DNA from: Lachnospiraceae bacterium | GTDB lineage: Bacteria; Bacillota; Clostridia; Lachnospirales; Lachnospiraceae | Assembly (NCBI GenBank): GCA_016297945.1 | Contig: JAEDFR010000119.1 | Span: 1 to 6,741, forward strand | DNA: 6,741 nt | Direction: 5' to 3' | In this document: positions 1 to 5,564 of the stretch, piece by piece | How positions within the stretch are numbered: the first letter of the stretch is position 1 | Layout of the letters: the number at the start of each line of letters is the position of its first letter | Made by a program: the position numbers and the translations under genes | The notes under the pieces: model-generated | What the model was told of the DNA's origin: nothing | The model's input: the letters and a program-made list of their open reading frames with translations, nothing else | Databases searched by the model: none

Positions 1-2
1 CT

Positions 3-308
3 ATGGAAAAAATCTATTTTACAATCGCAGGTACAAAGCATCATTATGGACAGGAATACTTCGAACCGAAGATGGAAGTAAAACTGGTAAAGGACCCGGA
101 CAATGAATTTGATAAGGAAGCCATCAAGGTAGAGATGGATGGCCTTGGTCTTGTGGGCTATGTTGCCAACAGTCCTTTTACGGTACAGGGAGAGAGTATG
201 AGTGCAGGAAGACTTTATGACCGTATTGGAGATACTGCTACAGGTATTGTAAAGTATGTATTACCGCAGGGAATTCTGTGTGAGCTTTCGGGAAAAAAGA
301 ATTATTAA
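3..308 (+). CDS. Stand-alone HIRAN-domain protein
   Basis: This 101-residue protein consists almost entirely of a HIRAN domain. The N-terminal strand MEKIYFTIAGTKHHYG leads to the family core LVKDPDNEFDKEAIKVEM (about residues 29-46), where DPDNEFDKEAI is the hallmark, and then to GLVGYVANSP (about 49-58). HIRAN domains, known from HLTF/Rad5-type helicases, bind DNA ends or damaged DNA; bacteria also carry them as small single-domain proteins, often in phage or mobile-element cargo. No helicase or nuclease is fused here, so a DNA-binding role is inference. The ATG lies two bases inside the window, so its ribosome binding site is not visible and an upstream extension cannot be excluded, though the protein starts where the domain should. 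The next gene follows after 74 bases in the same direction. Confidence 0.82.
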   Translation: MEKIYFTIAGTKHHYGQEYFEPKMEVKLVKDPDNEFDKEAIKVEMDGLGLVGYVANSPFTVQGESMSAGRLYDRIGDTATGIVKYVLPQGILCELSGKKNY

Positions 309-382
309 TAGTAGCATCCATCAGAAAACAAATAATAGACATGGAACCACGTGGTGGTATAAGGAACGGGAGGTAAAAGGAA

Positions 383-940
383 ATGAGCAGACAGATAGAA
401 ATCAAGGAAGAACATGATCCTTCATCCTATTTTTATTTTCACCCTGTAATCATTGAGAAAAAGAGTAAAATTACTGAGGATGATGTAAGATATCTGGATG
501 AAAAGTTTTTGATTGAAGAAGGGGATATAGAGTGCTTTTTATTCTATTTCCTGAAAAAGTACTTTGATGAAAACCTTTTGTATAACCGTGAGCGTTATGA
601 TGAATGCGAAGGCTATATCCATCATTTTGAATTCTATCTGACGGATAACTTCTATAACTATGAAACGCTTGAAAAAATGTGTGATGAGATACTGGAAGTG
701 GCTCGGTTATTGGAAACAGATTACAATAATGTGCAATTGGACGGTGTTAAGGAGTTCTTTTCCGTCTTTTATCTATGTGATAGGGAGGATCCGGATTATC
801 TGAATCGTAATACATCCAAGGAAGCGATGCAAAGGCACGTTGGAGTTGCAATTGATTTTTACAGAAGGTTTGTAGATAGAATTCGTAAAATGATGAAGAA
901 TAATCCGAATACAGACCTGATATCAGTTATGGGCCCGTAA
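383..940 (+). CDS. Hypothetical acidic protein, 185 residues
   Basis: I do not recognise this family. The ORF is credible: it is open for 185 codons, has a strong ribosome binding site (GGGAGG at 368-373, with a second AAAGG nearer the ATG), and its composition is consistent with a folded protein. It is rich in Asp/Glu, Tyr and Phe. Probable helices include about residues 38-62 and 93-113 (containing LEKMCDEILEVARLLE), and a basic helix at about 155-172 (FYRRFVDRIRKMMK). There is no signal peptide or transmembrane segment, so it is probably soluble and cytoplasmic. The gene lies 74 bases after the HIRAN gene and 9 bases before a 53-residue ORF, suggesting one transcript of small accessory proteins. 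The acidic character would fit a protein-binding or DNA-mimic role, but nothing in the sequence demonstrates that. Confidence 0.7.
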   Translation: MSRQIEIKEEHDPSSYFYFHPVIIEKKSKITEDDVRYLDEKFLIEEGDIECFLFYFLKKYFDENLLYNRERYDECEGYIHHFEFYLTDNFYNYETLEKMCDEILEVARLLETDYNNVQLDGVKEFFSVFYLCDREDPDYLNRNTSKEAMQRHVGVAIDFYRRFVDRIRKMMKNNPNTDLISVMGP

Positions 941-949
941 GGTATAAGT

Positions 950-1111
950 ATGGGGAGAAAACAAAAATTTATGAAAATCGAGCATAGAGATTGGGATTTG
1001 TTTTTAAAAATAGCAGAATACCCTTTTAAAAGACCGGATATGACACCGGAAGAATTTGAAGAAGAGCTGATGTACTTGGGTGAGCACTATGAAGAATACC
1101 ATAGTCATTGA
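950..1111 (+). CDS. Small hypothetical protein, 53 residues
   Basis: A short ORF begins nine bases after the stop of the 185-residue gene. It reads MGRKQKFMKIEHRDWDLFLK, continues through PFKRPDMTPEEFEEELMYLG, and ends in EEYHSH. The basic start and acidic, helical second half (TPEEFEEELMYL) look like a genuine small soluble protein and not an antisense shadow. The ribosome binding site is weak: AAGG overlaps the preceding stop codon, seven bases before the ATG, so translation may be coupled to the upstream gene. The internal ATG at 971 has no Shine-Dalgarno sequence, so the first ATG is preferred. I recognise no family. Its end overlaps a possible next ORF starting at 1089. Confidence 0.5.
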   Translation: MGRKQKFMKIEHRDWDLFLKIAEYPFKRPDMTPEEFEEELMYLGEHYEEYHSH

Positions 1112-1151
1112 TGTTAGCAGCGTATATGGAGACGAAGTTACGTTTGCATAA
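1089..1151 (+). pseudogene. Possible 20-codon ORF or truncated gene start
   Basis: An ATG at 1089, preceded by GGTGA with six bases of spacing, opens MKNTIVIDVSSVYGDEVTFA and then meets TAA. It overlaps the end of the 53-residue ORF by 23 bases in another frame. The pattern NTIVIDVSSVYGDEVTF resembles the first beta strand of a longer protein, so this may be the stub of a gene lost to frameshift or deletion. The following bases, up to the minus-strand gene end at 1190, are AT-rich and show nothing else. It may equally be a true micro-ORF or chance. Confidence 0.25.
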
Positions 1152-1189
1152 AAATAAGTACAAACATAGAGAAAACGGAAGTACAATTT

Positions 1190-1531
1190 TTACTCTTTAT
1201 AATTCTTCCTCAATATATCAAGTTCCATTGTTTTCCGATATGTTTTGTCTTTCGGATGAATGCCGTATAGAAAACATTCCTCTTGGGAAAAAGTCGGTTG
1301 TTTTTCTTTCCTTTGTTTAATTTTCTTTTGATTTGTCGAATAGATGACCGAGGAATCTTCCTGCACTGCCCAGCTTCGTCTTTGCAGAAGCTTTTTTGCA
1401 GCTTCTAAGGATTTTTCATCCGGATAAAATTCATTGTTATCACCAAATTGGTTTGCACCGCAATATTTGCACGCTTTATCCCACATTCCAATTGTTTTGC
1501 CACACATAAGGCAAAAATCAGTATCTGCCAT
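1190..1531 (-). CDS. Zinc-ribbon protein, 113 residues
   Basis: The N-terminus carries a four-cysteine zinc ribbon: C7-x2-C10, ten residues, then C21-x2-C24, in CLMCGKTIGMWDKACKYCGAN. The rest is charged and mostly helical: DEKSLEAAKKLLQRR (about residues 38-52) and a lysine-rich stretch around 68-77. It has no signal peptide or membrane segment. Such ribbons usually hold one structural zinc and mediate protein or nucleic-acid contacts; the specific function is unknown. The start is supported by AAAGGAGT seven bases upstream and by a sigma-A promoter about 50 bases upstream. The gene stands alone on the minus strand, convergent with the HIRAN run, and its end shows no clear hairpin terminator. 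Confidence 0.75.
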   Translation of the reverse strand: MADTDFCLMCGKTIGMWDKACKYCGANQFGDNNEFYPDEKSLEAAKKLLQRRSWAVQEDSSVIYSTNQKKIKQRKEKQPTFSQEECFLYGIHPKDKTYRKTMELDILRKNYKE

Positions 1532-1578
1532 TTACTCACTCCTTTGCGATTAGTGTATCACGGAATTACTCGGAATGG

Positions 1579-1607
1579 AATATATGACTTAAATTATCGC
1601 TCTTCAA
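1579..1607 (-). promoter_or_regulatory. Sigma-A promoter of the zinc-ribbon gene
   Basis: Read on the minus strand, TTGAAG (complement of 1602-1607) is followed after exactly 17 bases by TATATT (complement of 1579-1584). This matches the housekeeping consensus at 4/6 and 5/6 positions. Transcription would begin near 1572, giving a leader of about 40 bases that contains the AAAGGAGT ribosome binding site. Confidence 0.55.
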
Positions 1608-1729
1608 TTCACACTGCGATGCCATGTTATCTGATAGGTAGAAGAGAAAGAGATAATCCCACAAAGGGTGTTTGGTAATTAGCTTTTGCTAACCATTTTC
1701 TTTTTGTAGCATTTTATCTTTTATGCAGA

Positions 1730-1735
1730 TATAAT
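1730..1735 (+). promoter_or_regulatory. Likely -10 element for the GH27 gene
   Basis: A perfect TATAAT lies 46 bases before the GH27 start codon in an AT-rich stretch. At 16-18 bp upstream there is no convincing -35 hexamer (TAGCAT is the nearest), which would fit a promoter that needs an activator, as is common for sugar-utilisation genes. No cre box or clear operator repeat was found. The gene's ribosome binding site is modest: GGGG at 1771-1774, seven bases before the ATG. Confidence 0.4.
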
Positions 1736-1781
1736 TAAATGGGGTTTTCTTATAAAAAGAAGTGAAAGCTGGGGTAAAGAA

Positions 1782-4043
1782 ATGCCAAAACAAAATGAAC
1801 CATTAAAACACACTTCACTTGCCTATCATTTCGATTATTTTACCAATGGACAAGTATTAGAAAAAAAGAAAAAAGGCAAATTGCCAGTTATGGGTTGGAA
1901 TAGCTGGAATGCATTTGGAAGTAATAATACAGAAGAACTGACTATGGCAATGGCTGACTGCATGGTAGAACTGGGGCTAAAAGAATTAGGATATCGTTAT
2001 GTGGTGCTGGATGATGGATGTTATCTTCCTGAACGTGTAAATGGTAGATTGGCAAATGAGCCGGCGAAGTTTCCACATGATTTTTCCGTGCTTGCAGAAT
2101 ACATACATGGAAAAGGTTTGAAGTTTGGTATGTATAATGATATCGGAACCAATCTTTGTGCAGGTGCTGCGGTAGGAACCTGCGGACATGAAGAGGAGGA
2201 CGCAAGAAGTTATGTGGATTGGGGAGTGGATTTTCTAAAAGTAGATAACTGCTATTACTTGTGGGATAATGCTACTTTTTCAGATGCTGCAAATGCAAAA
2301 TACGTGTATGCTCCGAGAATACAGAGTGTGAAAGTGTTTTTACAAAACTCTGACCGGGAAATTTCCGAACCGGTTTTGAATTTCTCAATAGAAGAGGACG
2401 AGTTCGTGTCACTTTTTGGGGAGAATGGGATTGGAACATACGATGGAACAGGCCCGGAAAGAACACCTCTTGGAAAGCAGGCGCAGGAGATAGAACTTTC
2501 TTTGTCTGCCCCGGAGGAGGGTACCTATCGAATTGAAATAGCAGCTGTTTGCGATGAAATAGTAGGCTGCGGAAGTTGGTTGCAGCTGAAAGTCGAATCG
2601 CCGGAAGAGGATTCTGTTGTCCCATATTTGTATGATGGGTTTTATCACGGAGAAGCGATTTCCTGCAGATTAGAAAAAGGATCTTATCGGATTCGAATTA
2701 TGAATCATAGGCGTCAGGAGAATACGCTTATGTCTTATGGAAAATTGTTGGCATCTCTCAATGAAGCTTCCCCGGATCATGATATCCTTCTTTCCATTTG
2801 TGAGTGGGGAAAAACACAGCCACAAAATTGGGGATATAAAGTTGGAGATTCCTGGAGGATACTAAATGACATCACTTTTCAGGTAGGAAGTGAAGGAAAT
2901 CCGGGAAATGCAGCATGGACTTCTGATTACACGACCAGTGTTACTTCTCAGTATAATAAGGCTGTTATTATGGATGGATTTGCAGGAATTGATAAAGGCT
3001 GGAACGATCCGGATATGCTTATGATTGGTATGAATGGTCTTGATATGACCATGAACCGAACGCATATGACGATGTGGTGTATGATGAATGCACCACTGAT
3101 GTTAGGCTTGGATTTGCGTCGTGTAAAAAAAGGAGACGAAATATACAGCATCATCGCAAATAAACAGATCATTGCGCTGAACCAAGACTCGCTGGGAATG
3201 CAGGCTAAGCGTGTGGCCGTTTACAGATTTGCAAAGGGAAACGACAGCGAAGCAGATGGAAAAGTACAAAAGATTCTTTGCTTTGAAAGAGAATATATCC
3301 GAGACAATAACCGCGTGGATATTTTGGTGAAACCACTCGAAAATGACAGGATAGCGATTTCCTTTATCAATTTGAGTGATGAGAAAAAAGAGGGTCCTTT
3401 CTTTGTAAGCATGAAAGATATTTATGATGTCTTTATGGCGCAAATAAAAAATGACAATCAGGATTCTCCTGAAGAAGAAAAGAGAATTTCCCAGTTGTCC
3501 TTTCAGTTGATCAATAGCAAATTGTTTTGGTCAGATTGCTTACATGTGACAAATCTGTGGACAGGAGAAACCTATGAAGAGAAACAGAAACGGGTTGAAA
3601 TCAAGGAACTTTTATCTCATGATCAAGTGACATTATTAATCTATTTTGAACAGTCTGGTACAGAAGATAAAACCGATAAAGAGAATAAAGAAAGTGACCA
3701 AATGAGGGTCTTGATAGAAAAAATAGATCCACATTTTCCCAAAGAGGGTCCGGTACTTCGGAAGCAGCTTGCAAAAGCGCTACATGCTTTTGTTCGAGAT
3801 ATACTTTGTGTTCCCGATATTACAGATCAAGAAACATTGAAAGAGGCTACGGAACTGAAAGATCTTTATGACTGCAGAACTTGTGTCAATGATATTATGC
3901 AGGTATATGTCCGCGGAATTATGAAAGAAAAACATTATTTTCCGGAAACAGGAATGAAATTGTTTGGCGGTAATGAAGAAGTGCCGGACGACGAAATGAC
4001 TATGACCATACTCAATCTATTCGACGTTCCCTTTTTACAATAG
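1782..4043 (+). CDS. GH27 alpha-galactosidase with an inserted domain and a C-terminal extension
   Basis: This 753-residue enzyme should hydrolyse terminal alpha-galactosides (raffinose-type sugars, melibiose, galactomannan side chains) with retention. The GH27 barrel begins at LPVMGWNSWNAFG (34-46) and continues with VVLDDGCY (74-81) and LKFGMYND (113-120). FLKVDNCYY (151-159) carries the nucleophile D155. SICEWG (338-343) precedes GDSWRILNDI (355-364), where D363 is the expected acid/base. WNDPDMLMIG (407-416) and RTHMTMWCMMNAPLMLGLDL (426-445) are also family signatures. The two catalytic aspartates are usually about 55 residues apart; here they are 208 apart because a beta-rich domain (about 172-318) is inserted. 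A beta domain (about 472-625) follows the barrel, then a charged linker and an unrecognised module (about 638-753) with C698-x2-C701. There is no signal peptide, so it is cytoplasmic and needs a transporter not seen here. NAGase or other GH27 specificities are possible. Confidence 0.9.
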   Translation: MPKQNEPLKHTSLAYHFDYFTNGQVLEKKKKGKLPVMGWNSWNAFGSNNTEELTMAMADCMVELGLKELGYRYVVLDDGCYLPERVNGRLANEPAKFPHDFSVLAEYIHGKGLKFGMYNDIGTNLCAGAAVGTCGHEEEDARSYVDWGVDFLKVDNCYYLWDNATFSDAANAKYVYAPRIQSVKVFLQNSDREISEPVLNFSIEEDEFVSLFGENGIGTYDGTGPERTPLGKQAQEIELSLSAPEEGTYRIEIAAVCDEIVGCGSWLQLKVESPEEDSVVPYLYDGFYHGEAISCRLEKGSYRIRIMNHRRQENTLMSYGKLLASLNEASPDHDILLSICEWGKTQPQNWGYKVGDSWRILNDITFQVGSEGNPGNAAWTSDYTTSVTSQYNKAVIMDGFAGIDKGWNDPDMLMIGMNGLDMTMNRTHMTMWCMMNAPLMLGLDLRRVKKGDEIYSIIANKQIIALNQDSLGMQAKRVAVYRFAKGNDSEADGKVQKILCFEREYIRDNNRVDILVKPLENDRIAISFINLSDEKKEGPFFVSMKDIYDVFMAQIKNDNQDSPEEEKRISQLSFQLINSKLFWSDCLHVTNLWTGETYEEKQKRVEIKELLSHDQVTLLIYFEQSGTEDKTDKENKESDQMRVLIEKIDPHFPKEGPVLRKQLAKALHAFVRDILCVPDITDQETLKEATELKDLYDCRTCVNDIMQVYVRGIMKEKHYFPETGMKLFGGNEEVPDDEMTMTILNLFDVPFLQ

Positions 4044-4162
4044 TGTGTTTCCCGGTAAATCAAATTCCCTAAATGAAAAGAGAGTTACTTTTCAGAAGAT
4101 AAATATTTATTCTTCAAGAAAGGGGATATTTGTTTAATGGGGAAAAATGTGAGAGTAAAAAG

Positions 4163-4198
4163 TAAGTACCCAAAACTCATAGCAGTGTTGGGTACTTA
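4163..4198 (-). terminator. Intrinsic terminator between convergent genes
   Basis: A perfect 11-bp inverted repeat, TAAGTACCCAA (4163-4173) and TTGGGTACTTA (4188-4198), encloses a 14-base loop. On the minus strand it starts four bases after the DUF2812 stop codon and is followed by C then TTTTT (complement of 4157-4161), so it should terminate the padR operon. On the plus strand it lies 120 bases after the GH27 gene, but the trailing sequence (AATCTTATTTCTTCC) is only moderately T-rich, so termination in that direction is less certain. The stem has four G-C pairs and is therefore moderately stable. Confidence 0.6.
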
Positions 4199-4201
4199 AT
4201 C

Positions 4202-4888
4202 TTATTTCTTCCTGGCTGTTAAATAGATACCGACCAGCATTAGCGCTATAGCACATAGCTGAGCTGTTAATTTCATATAATGTGATTCTATTGGCAGTAA
4301 TAAAGCAAGGCTGTTGACGAAAAGACCGGCAATTAGGAATGGTGAAACATTTCTATTCCTAGGCTCTTCGATTCCGGTTTTTCGCTCATTTAATTCACGA
4401 ATAATGTTATCGGTCCTACGTGTAATATTTATGAAGGCGATTACCAGCGCAAATATAATGAAAACAAATGCCCAAAATACAGGACTTTTTGTTACGGTGG
4501 CAGAAGCTGCTTCTATGAACAGACATATAATCTCAAGAAGAGTTACAGCCTTAAACATTTTCTTTATTTTCTTATAGTGATCAATCTGAGAATCCACATC
4601 TGTGTATAGTTCAAAATCTCCCTTAGCAGTTAATTTACGGAGAAATACCCAGAATCCCCATGTCTGAACGATCTCAATATCGGCTTCCGCCATGAACTCT
4701 TTGTAGTCATCTGATACAGAGAAAAGTTTATTGCCGAAATCAATCTGATAGGTGTACTTTCCCTTTTCGCAAGGCTCAAACCGATAGAATCCTGCAAAAA
4801 ATCCATTCATAGACCATCCATTGCTTGACATTTCATTAAGCCATGCTGTTTCCTTGTCCTTGTCAAAGTATAATTTAAATTTTATCAT
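4202..4888 (-). CDS. DUF2812 membrane protein, partner of PadR
   Basis: The N-terminal cytoplasmic part matches DUF2812: KFKLYFDKDKETAWLNEMSS (3-22), NGWSMNGF, a beta strand FYRFEP, then YTYQIDF, and ADIEIVQTWGFWVFLRK (69-85). The remainder holds about four hydrophobic segments near residues 112-131, 136-155, 181-199 and 206-224, split by a charged loop (RRTDNIIRELNERKTGIEEP) after the second. Length (228) is normal for these proteins. DUF2812 genes are frequently paired with padR, and a membrane sensor or modulator role has been supposed, but no reaction is known. The start overlaps the padR stop as ATGA, and its GGAGGA ribosome binding site lies inside padR, so translation is coupled. It is the last gene of the operon, four bases from a terminator hairpin. 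Confidence 0.85.
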   Translation of the reverse strand: MIKFKLYFDKDKETAWLNEMSSNGWSMNGFFAGFYRFEPCEKGKYTYQIDFGNKLFSVSDDYKEFMAEADIEIVQTWGFWVFLRKLTAKGDFELYTDVDSQIDHYKKIKKMFKAVTLLEIICLFIEAASATVTKSPVFWAFVFIIFALVIAFINITRRTDNIIRELNERKTGIEEPRNRNVSPFLIAGLFVNSLALLLPIESHYMKLTAQLCAIALMLVGIYLTARKK

Positions 4889-5205
4889 AAATTGTCCTCC
4901 ATTAATGCAGCGTTGCCTACAAGTTCCTTTAATCGCGCCAGTTCTTTTTCAAATGCATTCTTTCCAAGTGGGGTGATGATGTACTCTTTTTTCTTTCTTG
5001 AAGAGTCATCCTCGCTGAAAATTTCAATCCAGCAGCGTTTTTCCAAGGATTGGAGTGCACCGTAAAGCGTACCTGCGCCAAGAGTTACCCGACCATTGGT
5101 AAGGCTTTCTACCTCCTGGATAATTCCATATCCATGATTGGGTTTTCGGAGTGCAAGTAAGATGTAAAAAAATGCTTCTGTCAAAGGTGTTTCTGTAGTT
5201 GACAT
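4885..5205 (-). CDS. PadR-family transcriptional repressor
   Basis: This 106-residue protein is a compact PadR winged-helix regulator. TEAFFYILLALRKPNHGYGI (9-28) gives helix 1 and the HGYGI signature; VTLGAGTLYGALQSLEKRCW (40-59) is the recognition helix; and KKKEYIITPLGKNAFEKELA (71-90) forms the wing and start of the dimerisation helix, with ITPLG the usual YxITxxG element. The short C-terminus places it in the small PadR-s2 type. It probably binds as a dimer and represses its own operon, which also encodes the DUF2812 protein; the inducer is unknown. The start is fixed by GGGAG five bases upstream. Its promoter is covered by a six-element repeat array, consistent with autorepression. Confidence 0.93.
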   Translation of the reverse strand: MSTTETPLTEAFFYILLALRKPNHGYGIIQEVESLTNGRVTLGAGTLYGALQSLEKRCWIEIFSEDDSSRKKKEYIITPLGKNAFEKELARLKELVGNAALMEDNL

Positions 5206-5219
5206 ATAGACTCCCTTCT

Positions 5220-5255
5220 AACCGCTAGGAATGATTTATCAAAAATCAAGCGGTT
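5220..5255 (-). other. Bulged hairpin in the padR leader
   Basis: Two nested inverted repeats, AACCGCT/AGCGGTT (5220-5226 and 5249-5255) and TGATTT/AAATCA (5232-5237 and 5243-5248), form a 13-bp stem with a 5-base loop and a one-sided 5-base bulge (5227-5231). In the padR mRNA it ends directly before the ribosome binding site. There is no U-tract after it, so it is not an intrinsic terminator. It may stabilise the mRNA 5' region or tune translation, or act as DNA as a second operator. Confidence 0.4.
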
Positions 5256-5270
5256 TACATAACTATCTAT

Positions 5271-5354
5271 TATATATCCGAAGAAGATATATCCTACGAA
5301 GATATATCATGTGACGATATAACATATTTAGAATATATCACCAGACGATATATA
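5271..5354. repeat. Six-unit 15-bp phased GATATATC array, probable PadR operator
   Basis: Six 8-bp elements begin at 5271, 5286, 5301, 5316, 5331 and 5347: TATATATC, GATATATC, GATATATC, GATATAAC, GAATATATC (one extra base) and GATATATA. Every spacer is exactly 7 bases, but spacer sequences differ. GATATATC is itself palindromic, and neighbouring units also form TATATC-N7-GATATA dyads. The array overlaps the spacer and -10 of the padR promoter and continues downstream of the start site. It is best explained as a cooperative operator for the PadR dimer encoded next to it. A weaker seventh unit, TACATAAC at 5256-5263, keeps the same 15-bp phase. Confidence 0.65.
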
Positions 5355-5360
5355 TGTCAA
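5332..5360 (-). promoter_or_regulatory. Sigma-A promoter of the padR-DUF2812 operon
   Basis: On the minus strand a perfect -35 TTGACA (complement of 5355-5360) is followed after 17 bases by TATATT (complement of 5332-5337). The predicted start is near 5325, giving a leader of about 120 bases. Two elements of the GATATATC array lie over the spacer and -10, so a bound repressor would exclude RNA polymerase. A second TATAAT occurs at the complement of 5269-5274 but lacks a good -35. Confidence 0.7.
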
Positions 5361-5402
5361 CATTAATTTGAAATTTTATTGGAAAAATATAGTTGGATGT
5401 GA

Positions 5403-5561
5403 TTTGTGTGTTATTTACGAAGCGACGGGGTTGGAGAGATAACGCTTGATTTGGCAGATTACGAGATTTATAATAAGAAACATAGTGCCGCTTTGGAACA
5501 GCAAAATACTAAAGATTGATAACAGGCTCGTCGTAAAATGCGTGAGCTCATGGTACGGTGA
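5403..5561 (+). pseudogene. Tail of a decayed gene upstream of azlC
   Basis: One frame here reads like real protein: from GTG at 5406 it gives VCYLRSDGVGEITLDLADYE, continues IYNKKHSAALEQQNTKD, meets adjacent TGA and TAA codons (5517-5522), and then resumes in the same frame as QARRKMRELMVR before TGA at 5559-5561. Both internal stops could come from single C-to-T changes (CGA and CAA), which would restore a continuous charged C-terminal helix. An in-frame TGA at 5400-5402 and the padR promoter region bound it upstream, so any N-terminal part is gone. I do not recognise the family. The piece may be the surviving end of a gene cut off by recombination, or chance. Confidence 0.35.
5446..5474 (+). 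promoter_or_regulatory. Likely promoter of azlCD
   Basis: TTGATT (5446-5451) and a perfect TATAAT (5469-5474) are separated by exactly 17 bases, and transcription would start near 5481. This is the best sigma-A match upstream of azlC in the plus direction. It lies inside the degenerate ORF, consistent with that ORF no longer being a functional gene. No Lrp- or CodY-like site was confidently seen. Confidence 0.5.
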
Positions 5562-5564
5562 TTT

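Noticed and set aside
1004..1186. Minus-strand ORF of 60 codons
   Set aside because: It is antisense to the 53-residue ORF and downstream AT-rich DNA, with Phe/Tyr/Cys/Val-rich shadow composition.
1108..1320. Plus-strand ORF of 70 codons starting at TTG or ATG near 1108-1111
   Set aside because: Most of it is antisense to the zinc-ribbon gene, and its sequence is Ser/Phe-rich shadow.
1448..1678. Plus-strand ORF of 76 codons overlapping the start of the zinc-ribbon gene
   Set aside because: It overlaps the antisense of a good gene and its promoter, has no ribosome binding site, and its product resembles nothing known.
1679..1706. TTAGC-TTTT-GCTAA hairpin followed by T-rich DNA, as a plus-strand terminator
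   Set aside because: The stem has only five base pairs, the T-tract is interrupted, and no plus-strand gene ends nearby.
1942..3443. Several minus-strand ORFs of 63-117 codons opposite the GH27 gene
   Set aside because: They lie wholly within a strongly conserved GH27 reading frame, and their translations have low-complexity, shadow-like composition rich in His, Ser, Arg and Phe.
4095..4115. Near-palindrome GAAGATAAATATTTATTCTTC
   Set aside because: It is AT-rich with a bulge, has no loop and no T-tract, and can be expected by chance in such DNA.
4137..4199. 20-codon plus-strand ORF MGKNVRVKSKYPKLIAVLGT
   Set aside because: Half of it is the terminator hairpin sequence itself, and the upstream AAGGGGA is about 12 bases from the ATG; a coding role is unlikely.
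4314..4577. Plus-strand ORF of 87 codons
   Set aside because: It is fully antisense to the DUF2812 gene and lacks a credible ribosome binding site.
5271..5354. The phased repeats as a CRISPR array
   Set aside because: The 8-bp units and 7-base spacers are far too short, and no cas gene is present; the promoter overlap indicates an operator.
5538..5561. Seven-codon leader peptide MRELMVR ending three bases before azlC
   Set aside because: It lacks the run of Leu, Ile or Val codons expected of an attenuation leader and shows no terminator/antiterminator pair; it is better seen as part of the remnant frame.
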